Shown here piece by piece: positions 40,256 through 44,303 of a stretch of DNA of 44,303 bases. The position numbers and the translations under genes were made by a program. The notes below the pieces were generated by a model. The model was not told the DNA's origin. It made no database searches and saw only the letters and a list, made by a program, of their open reading frames with translations. Position 1 is the first letter of the stretch; each line of letters begins with the position of its first letter. Origin of the DNA: Rhodoplanes serenus (GTDB lineage: Bacteria; Pseudomonadota; Alphaproteobacteria; Rhizobiales; Xanthobacteraceae); NCBI GenBank assembly GCA_945897515.1, contig CAMDFO010000036.1:1-44303 (forward strand). The letters run 5' to 3'.

Positions 40256-40546
40256 ATGGAACCAAAAGAATTTGTAGACTCCCGCGAGCTTGAACGAGTC
40301 ACCAGTGTCGCCAAAAGCACCTGGGACAAACGTCGCGTAACGGGCGATACGCCGCCTTACGTCAAGATCGGACGTTCCGTCCGATATCACCTCCCGACTG
40401 CTGTCGAGTGGCTGAAGAATCACAGTCGCCGCTCGACCTCCGACGTTGATGGGATCCTCGGATCGGTCTGCGTCACCGCAGACGACAAGCCGCAGTCTCC
40501 GGCGCAGCCCTCGTCGACGCCGCTCCATCGCGCAACCGAATCCTAG
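40256..40546 (+). CDS. AlpA/excisionase-like helix-turn-helix protein
   Basis: 96-residue DNA-binding protein of the AlpA/Xis type (MerR-like winged helix). The signature is VDSRELERVTSVAKSTWDKR followed by PPYVKIGRSVRYHL and a helix ending in VEWLKNH. A disordered Ser/Pro-rich tail follows from about residue 60. ATG 40256 is preferred over ATG 40250 because GAGG is seven bases upstream. In P4-like islands such proteins activate integrase or promote excision. A hairpin overlaps the ribosome site. It lies ten bases before the next gene, so it likely heads the operon that includes the polymerase. Confidence 0.85.
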   Translation: MEPKEFVDSRELERVTSVAKSTWDKRRVTGDTPPYVKIGRSVRYHLPTAVEWLKNHSRRSTSDVDGILGSVCVTADDKPQSPAQPSSTPLHRATES

Positions 40547-40555
40547 AGGATCGCC

Positions 40556-41284
40556 ATGAAAACCCCCACGCACCAGCAGTCCGACAACACGAAAACCACC
40601 ACGGACGATCTCGATTCCGCATCGGCAGCCGCGAAGGTCGCCTCTATGCCAGACCTGCCTGATCAAGTCGCGCTTTCTGCGCCCATCCCCAAGCCGGGCG
40701 CGTTCAGCCTCGCTAAGTTCAAGTCCAAACATGCCGCCGCCGTGGCCGGCGTGGAGACCCTGCAGGCGGGTTTGCCCCACCATAGGCTGGCCCAGGCAAA
40801 AGACTTCGTACGGCTGCACCCCGATGAAGATATCTACTGGTCACCCGAGCTCTGCTTCGTGAACGTCCCGATCAAGGGGCAGAAGAGCGACACGCTTCAT
40901 CTGATCGACGAAGAGCTGGCCTTGCGCTACCTGTCGAGCGGTAAGATTCTTCGCTTCCGCCTGGCCCTCGCAACAAAGCCCTTCGACGTCTTCTTCCTGT
41001 GCGTGGTGCCGACCAGGAACGAGGACAATTCGTGGAACGCCAGCAATTTGCTCGCCTGCGAGAGGGCCAAAACTACCTGGGTGCAGGCCACGAGCCGGAA
41101 GGAGGAAGGCGTCGACAGCTACAAGATCGATGCCGCGCGGGACCCGAACGCTTTCCCGGAGCCGAAGTGGCCGACACAATCGCTCGCCGACCTGATCGAT
41201 AAGGCGTTCGCCGGCCGGATGATTGATCGCGAAGATCATCCTGCCCTACTGCGCCTGATCGGTGCCAAGCAGTCTGTGTCGTGA
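40556..41284 (+). CDS. Unknown protein coupled to the element DNA polymerase
   Basis: 242 residues, not recognised. About the first 60 residues are low complexity, rich in Thr, Asp, Ser and Ala; the rest is a soluble mixed alpha/beta domain with IYWSPELCFVNVPIKGQKSD, LRYLSSGKILRFRLALATKP and FFLCVVPTRNED. The gene has AGAGGA before ATG 40556 and ends in GTGA, which is also the start of the polymerase gene, so the two are translationally coupled. The position suggests a replication accessory role (for example processivity, single-strand binding or regulation), but nothing in the sequence proves this. Confidence 0.75.
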   Translation: MKTPTHQQSDNTKTTTDDLDSASAAAKVASMPDLPDQVALSAPIPKPGAFSLAKFKSKHAAAVAGVETLQAGLPHHRLAQAKDFVRLHPDEDIYWSPELCFVNVPIKGQKSDTLHLIDEELALRYLSSGKILRFRLALATKPFDVFFLCVVPTRNEDNSWNASNLLACERAKTTWVQATSRKEEGVDSYKIDAARDPNAFPEPKWPTQSLADLIDKAFAGRMIDREDHPALLRLIGAKQSVS

Positions 41285-43086
41285 GCGAGAATTTCGCCAC
41301 AATCAACGTCTGCGACTTCGAATACGAGGTCGCGGACGGTGATCTCCCCAACGTGCTCTGCATGGTCGTGTACGTGTTGGACGAGAACCGCCGACACGTA
41401 CGCACCATCCGGGTGTGGCGAGGAGAATTTGGCACCGCACCGCCATTCGACATCGGCCCGGATGCTCTTTTCGTCGCTTACAGCGCCTGGGCCGAGATGA
41501 CCTGCTTCATGGCGTTGGGGTGGAAGTTCCCCGAGCACGTCTTCGACTTGCACACCGCATACCTGGCGGCGAGCAACGTACTGCTGCCCTACAATCCAGA
41601 TGAAGTGCGAAAACGGCCACCTAAGCGTCTCGTCGACGCCTGCCGCGCCTACGGGATCGAAGGTTGGGAGCGCCTGGATAAGGAATCAATTTCCCGCGAC
41701 ATCGGCGAAGGACGTTGGCGGGATCACGGTCGCGAGCGTGTCTTCGAATACTGCGAGGAGGACGTGCGGAAATCTGCGCAGTTGTTAGACGAGCAATTGC
41801 AAGGCCGCCCCGGGCTGCTGCCCGTCGATGTCGAGCGTGTGCTGCATTGGTCAAACTACAGCGCCAAGGCGGTTGCGAAGATCCAAGCCCGCGGCATGCC
41901 CATCGACATGCCGCTGTGGAACTTGGTGCAGGAGAACAAGGCGGCGGTTATCAACGAGCTGCGTCGACAATTTGATCCCAGCTATGGGAGCGACGATCCG
42001 ATCTACACCTCCAAAGGCGAATGGAGTTATGCCCGATTTGAACGCTGGCTCATGGAGGCGGGTGTTACGGCGTGGCCACGGTTGGAGAGCGGGCAGCTCG
42101 ACATTGACGGTGACGCTTTCCGCATGATGCACCACGTGCCAGGTATTGAGGGGCTACATGCACTCCGAGACAGTCTCGGCGTCATTTTGCGGGCGAAGCT
42201 CCCGATTGGCCGCGACGGTCGAAACCGACCGAGCCTTTTCCCATTCTGCACCGCAACTGGCCGCAACGCGCATAGCAAGAGCCTTTTCAACGCACACGCT
42301 GGCATGCGGTCGTTCATGGCCTTCCCTACCAACAGGATTGGGGTTTATCTCGACTGGCGGTCGCAGGAACCAGGGATCTGCGCCGCACTTTCCGGTGACC
42401 CGGCACTTATCGCCGCCTATTCGGGGGGCGATGTATATCACGCGCTTGCCTTGGTCTGCGGCTTCACATCTGACCCCGATCCGAAGCGTTGGAAGGACCA
42501 GAACCCGGCGGCGCGGCAACGCATGAAGACGCTGCAGTTGGCGATCAATTACGGCATGGGAGTGCCGTCGTTGGCAAAAGGTCTAGATCGGCATCCGCTG
42601 GTTGCCAGTGCCGTCATTGAACGACATCAGCAAACATATCCGCGATTCTGGCAGTGGCGCGCCGACCTGATTGATAGCGCGATGCTCAGTCGGCGGATGG
42701 AGACAGTGTTCGGTTGGCCGCTCTACCTGAGCAGCAGCCCCAACAAACGCACGTTGTCCAATTTTGCCGCGCAGGGAAACGGGGCGGAGATGTTGCGCTT
42801 GGCGGCGTGGCGATTGTGTGAGGCCGGTATTATCCCGAACATGTTAATTCATGACGGCCTGCTGCTCGAGGTGGAGGGCGACGAACAGATTGCGCAAGCC
42901 ATCGACATCATGAAAGCCGCCGGACGCTACGTGTGTGACGGACTCGAAATCGGTGTCGATGTCGATCAGAGGTTGGAGAACGGCGCGCGCTATCGGGATA
43001 AGCGGCCCGTAGCCAAAACGATGTGGGCGACGATGATGCGCGCGTTGCAGGAAGTCGGAGCCATACCAGGAGGACCACTACCATGA
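41281..43086 (+). CDS. Family A DNA polymerase with 3'-5' exonuclease domain (element-encoded)
   Basis: A compact PolA-like polymerase (601 residues) without a 5'-3' nuclease domain. The proofreading domain has DFE (Asp12, Glu14) and the exoIII motif YCEED (Tyr157, Asp161). Polymerase motif A is YLDWRSQEPGICAALSGD with catalytic Asp358. Motif B is RQRMKTLQLAINYGMG (Arg412, Lys416, Tyr424), with Leu420 where E. coli Pol I has Phe762. Motif C is LIHDGLLLEV with catalytic Asp525, but Gly526 replaces the usual Glu. It is much shorter than host PolA and belongs with phage- or plasmid-type family A polymerases (inference). GTG 41281 overlaps the preceding stop, and its stop overlaps the next start (ATGA at 43083), giving a coupled trio. 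Confidence 0.9.
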   Translation: MSENFATINVCDFEYEVADGDLPNVLCMVVYVLDENRRHVRTIRVWRGEFGTAPPFDIGPDALFVAYSAWAEMTCFMALGWKFPEHVFDLHTAYLAASNVLLPYNPDEVRKRPPKRLVDACRAYGIEGWERLDKESISRDIGEGRWRDHGRERVFEYCEEDVRKSAQLLDEQLQGRPGLLPVDVERVLHWSNYSAKAVAKIQARGMPIDMPLWNLVQENKAAVINELRRQFDPSYGSDDPIYTSKGEWSYARFERWLMEAGVTAWPRLESGQLDIDGDAFRMMHHVPGIEGLHALRDSLGVILRAKLPIGRDGRNRPSLFPFCTATGRNAHSKSLFNAHAGMRSFMAFPTNRIGVYLDWRSQEPGICAALSGDPALIAAYSGGDVYHALALVCGFTSDPDPKRWKDQNPAARQRMKTLQLAINYGMGVPSLAKGLDRHPLVASAVIERHQQTYPRFWQWRADLIDSAMLSRRMETVFGWPLYLSSSPNKRTLSNFAAQGNGAEMLRLAAWRLCEAGIIPNMLIHDGLLLEVEGDEQIAQAIDIMKAAGRYVCDGLEIGVDVDQRLENGARYRDKRPVAKTMWATMMRALQEVGAIPGGPLP

Positions 43087-43439
43087 GCTATGTGGTTCGA
43101 CAGGGGAAACGCATCGAGGTTGAGAGCGTTGAGACCGAGACGCCTCCGAAGAAGACGAAGACACCTTTTAAGGCGCAATGGGTGAAGTTCCCACGGGTGT
43201 GGTTTGAGGTGCTGCAGCAATCAAAGAGCGCGAGCACGTATCAACTGGCCTTGGCAATCCTATTTGAAGCGTTCAAGCGCCAGCATGATGGTGGTGAGAT
43301 CGTACTGTCTTCGGTGATGACGAGGATGCCACGATGCACCAAGATGAGGGCGGTAAAGGAATTGGCTATGCTCGGTCTGATCAAGGTCCAACAGAATGGA
43401 CATCAAGCATCAAGAGTCTCCATTATCTATTATGATTAA
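43083..43439 (+). CDS. Small winged-helix-like protein downstream of the polymerase
   Basis: 118 residues. The first 35 are polar and basic with a KKTKTPFKAQWVKFP stretch; the rest (VWFEVLQQSKSASTYQLAL to VSIIYYD) is predicted helix-rich and ends in two short strands. The part SSVMTRMPRCTKMRAVKELAMLGLIKVQQ resembles a winged helix with its recognition helix. This suggests DNA binding as a repressor or replication factor. The ATG overlaps the polymerase stop by four bases; AGGAGG lies close upstream at 43069-43074. Directly behind the gene is an array of four GTTTC/GAAAC half-sites, its possible target. Confidence 0.75.
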   Translation: MSYVVRQGKRIEVESVETETPPKKTKTPFKAQWVKFPRVWFEVLQQSKSASTYQLALAILFEAFKRQHDGGEIVLSSVMTRMPRCTKMRAVKELAMLGLIKVQQNGHQASRVSIIYYD

Positions 43440-43463
43440 GAAGAATTATAAGAATAGGGACCT

Positions 43464-43503
43464 GTGTTTCGCCGATGAAACACGCGCGTTTCACCGGTGA
43501 AAC
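43464..43503. repeat. Phased palindromic array of four GTTTC/GAAAC half-sites
   Basis: Half-sites start at 43466 (GTTTC), 43477 (GAAAC), 43488 (GTTTC) and 43499 (GAAAC): alternating orientation, each exactly 11 bp from the last, with six-base spacers. The last pair forms a perfect 16-bp palindrome (43488-43503), and the first is extended to GTGTTTC/GAAACAC. An AT-rich stretch (43430-43460) lies just before it. One helical turn per half-site suggests cooperative binding by a dimeric protein, as an operator or replication origin. Confidence 0.7.
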
Positions 43504-44160
43504 ACCGAGGGTCGACGGGCGGTCGCGAGGGTCGGAAACTGCCGCCAGCGGTGCCGTGCCAACCGAAAGAGCGCAGAGGCGAGCACAGCCCACTTGCAGC
43601 TCTCGCGGCGGGCCGGTCGATGAACGACGGCGCGGTGGAATAGCCCCGCGCTGACTCGGAGAAGCCCGCTGGTGCGCTTTGCCGCCTGGCGGCTACAGAC
43701 CGGCGGCCATGCCCTAAAACGAATCCACGGCTCGCTGTGAGTCACGGGCGAGGGCTGTCGCCAGTGTCGTCGCCTAGGCGCGCCTCGTACATCCACAAAA
43801 TGAAGATGAATAACCGACTTCGTGGACACTGCTCGCCCTCACAACGCCAATGATCACATCAGACTCGGCAAAATGAAGTGATTTGGGAAGGCGGTCCTCG
43901 GCGGAGGCTAACGATGAAGCTGCTGGACTGCGCCTTACATCAGCCGAGAACAGTTGGCACGCCTGCGCGGCTATAACCAGTTGCCCAAGATCATCATGGG
44001 TGTAAAGTTCAACGACGGAATCGAAGTCGTCAGATCGCAAGCTCAAACCGCTGCCGCCTGACCCCGTCCGTCGCCAAATTTTGGCGCTAGCTCGTGCGCC
44101 TTGAGTTTTCTCCAATTATTGTCCCGCATAAGAAAACGAATGCCTGCGTCTAACACTATA
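43504..44160. other. Non-coding stretch between the palindromic array and the IS5-like element
   Basis: About 650 bases with no convincing complete gene. The first 300 bases are again GC-rich and carry only a 112-codon minus-strand open frame rich in Arg, His and Trp that is not protein-like. A transposase-like remnant lies at 43918-44061. The stretch is probably debris of earlier insertions. Confidence 0.5.
43918..44061 (+). pseudogene. C-terminal remnant of a transposase
   Basis: A 47-codon open stretch with no start codon ends in a transposase-like C-terminus: ISREQLARLRGYNQLPKII, then MGVKFNDGIEVV and an Ala-rich end. The pattern L-P-K-(I/V)-I-x-G-V-x-F-x-(D/N)-G-I-E-V recalls the ends of several rhizobial IS transposases. 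The upstream part is missing, with a stop codon directly before. Family assignment is not possible from this fragment. Confidence 0.45.
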
Positions 44161-44303
44161 GGGCACCTCGAATAATTGCGTCCTGGCCGTCGTTCGTCAA
44201 ATCAGATTCAAGGAGCGTACGAGATTTGGCAGCGGAGGCGCATTCGATGGGTCAGTTCGGTTTCTTTGATGCGAACAATCGGCTCGAGGCTTTGTCAGCG
44301 AAG
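44161..44303 (+). mobile_element. IS5-like insertion sequence, left end (partial)
   Basis: The sequence GGGCACCTCGAATAA at 44161 resembles the terminal inverted repeat of IS5-family elements, and a transposase start follows 86 bases later. The element runs out of the window, so its right end, target-site duplication and completeness cannot be checked. Confidence 0.5.
44247..44303 (+). CDS. IS5-family transposase, N-terminal fragment at the window edge
   Basis: Nineteen codons from ATG 44247, with GGAGG eight bases upstream, read MGQFGFFDANNRLEALSAK. The opening MGQ-x-GFFD-x-x-x-R-x-x-x-L is typical of IS5-family transposases from alphaproteobacteria. The gene is cut by the window end and not by mutation, as far as can be seen. 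Confidence 0.6.
   Translation, partial: MGQFGFFDANNRLEALSAK

Larger units (their letters stand above)
37807..44303 (+). mobile_element. Integrated element with recombinase, AlpA-like protein and own DNA polymerase (left part)
   Basis: From the tRNA fragment rightwards the DNA is visibly less GC-rich than the rest of the window and carries integrase, an unknown protein, an AlpA-like regulator, an overlapping trio (unknown protein, family A DNA polymerase, winged-helix-like protein), and a palindromic array. No phage structural, conjugation or known defence gene is seen. A transposase remnant and an IS5-like copy lie beyond. The right end is not in the window, so the element's size and class are open. 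Confidence 0.7.

Noticed and set aside
43491..43829. 112-codon minus-strand frame behind the palindromic array
   Set aside because: No ribosome site, Arg/His/Trp-rich composition and overlap with the palindromic array; probably not coding.
43774..44115. 113-codon minus-strand frame over the transposase remnant
   Set aside because: It lies antisense to the recognisable transposase C-terminus and has no start signals.
1..44303. CRISPR array, rRNA genes or known anti-phage defence genes
   Set aside because: No regularly spaced direct repeats, rRNA-like sequence or recognisable defence proteins were seen; the GTTTC/GAAAC array is too short and palindromic for CRISPR.

Overview
The window looks like chromosomal DNA of a GC-rich alphaproteobacterium of the Hyphomicrobiales, close to Bradyrhizobium, Rhodopseudomonas or Pseudolabrys. 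The grounds are very high GC and codon use, many Bug-type (TctC) solute receptors, the alaC-hom-glpX...recJ gene order, and dispersed palindromic intergenic repeats of the type common in that group. The assignment is inference; there is no rRNA or complete tRNA to anchor it. Nearly all of 1-37,700 is dense metabolic chromosome. From about 37,807 to the end lies an integrated, less GC-rich mobile element whose far end is outside the window.

Region by region. 1-3,601: a PLP-dependent Cys/Met enzyme, an orphan Bug receptor and 4-hydroxybenzoate 3-monooxygenase (pobA). 3,787-7,987: parE, an FkbM-type methyltransferase, a DedA membrane protein and a secreted HbpS/GlcG-like protein. 8,215-14,600: a tandem array of six paralogous metallo-beta-lactamase-fold hydrolases that resemble methyl parathion hydrolase. 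Five carry Tat signals, the second is broken by a one-base frameshift, and the sixth has no signal. A Tat-type GMC oxidoreductase follows (14,746-16,680). 16,511-17,771: argC, preceded by a good sigma-70-like promoter, a leaderless 22-codon arginine-rich reading frame and two mutually exclusive hairpins. This has the layout of a transcription attenuator and is the most interesting regulatory signal in the window. 17,780-22,936: MAPEG protein, stand-alone MetE-like protein, second Bug receptor, flavin-reductase-like protein and PHA synthase (phaC). 23,237-31,237: lipoprotein, alaC, hom, glpX, three small genes or operons, and recJ. 31,261-34,099: a translationally coupled cluster of a signal-less DctP-like protein, a 4,5-dihydroxyphthalate-decarboxylase-like protein and a VOC/extradiol-dioxygenase-like protein, suggesting aromatic catabolism. 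34,111-37,712: cell-wall genes (MltB-type transglycosylase, M23 endopeptidase) and small secreted or membrane proteins.

The mobile element begins at a 3' tRNA fragment (37,807-37,848) next to a tyrosine recombinase. It carries an unknown protein, an AlpA-like DNA-binding protein and a tightly overlapping three-gene unit: an unknown protein, a complete family A DNA polymerase with a 3'-5' exonuclease domain, and a small winged-helix-like protein. Directly behind this unit are four GTTTC/GAAAC half-sites phased at exactly 11 bp. An element that brings its own proofreading polymerase and a candidate origin or operator may replicate its own excised form. The window ends inside an IS5-like insertion sequence, just after a degraded transposase remnant.
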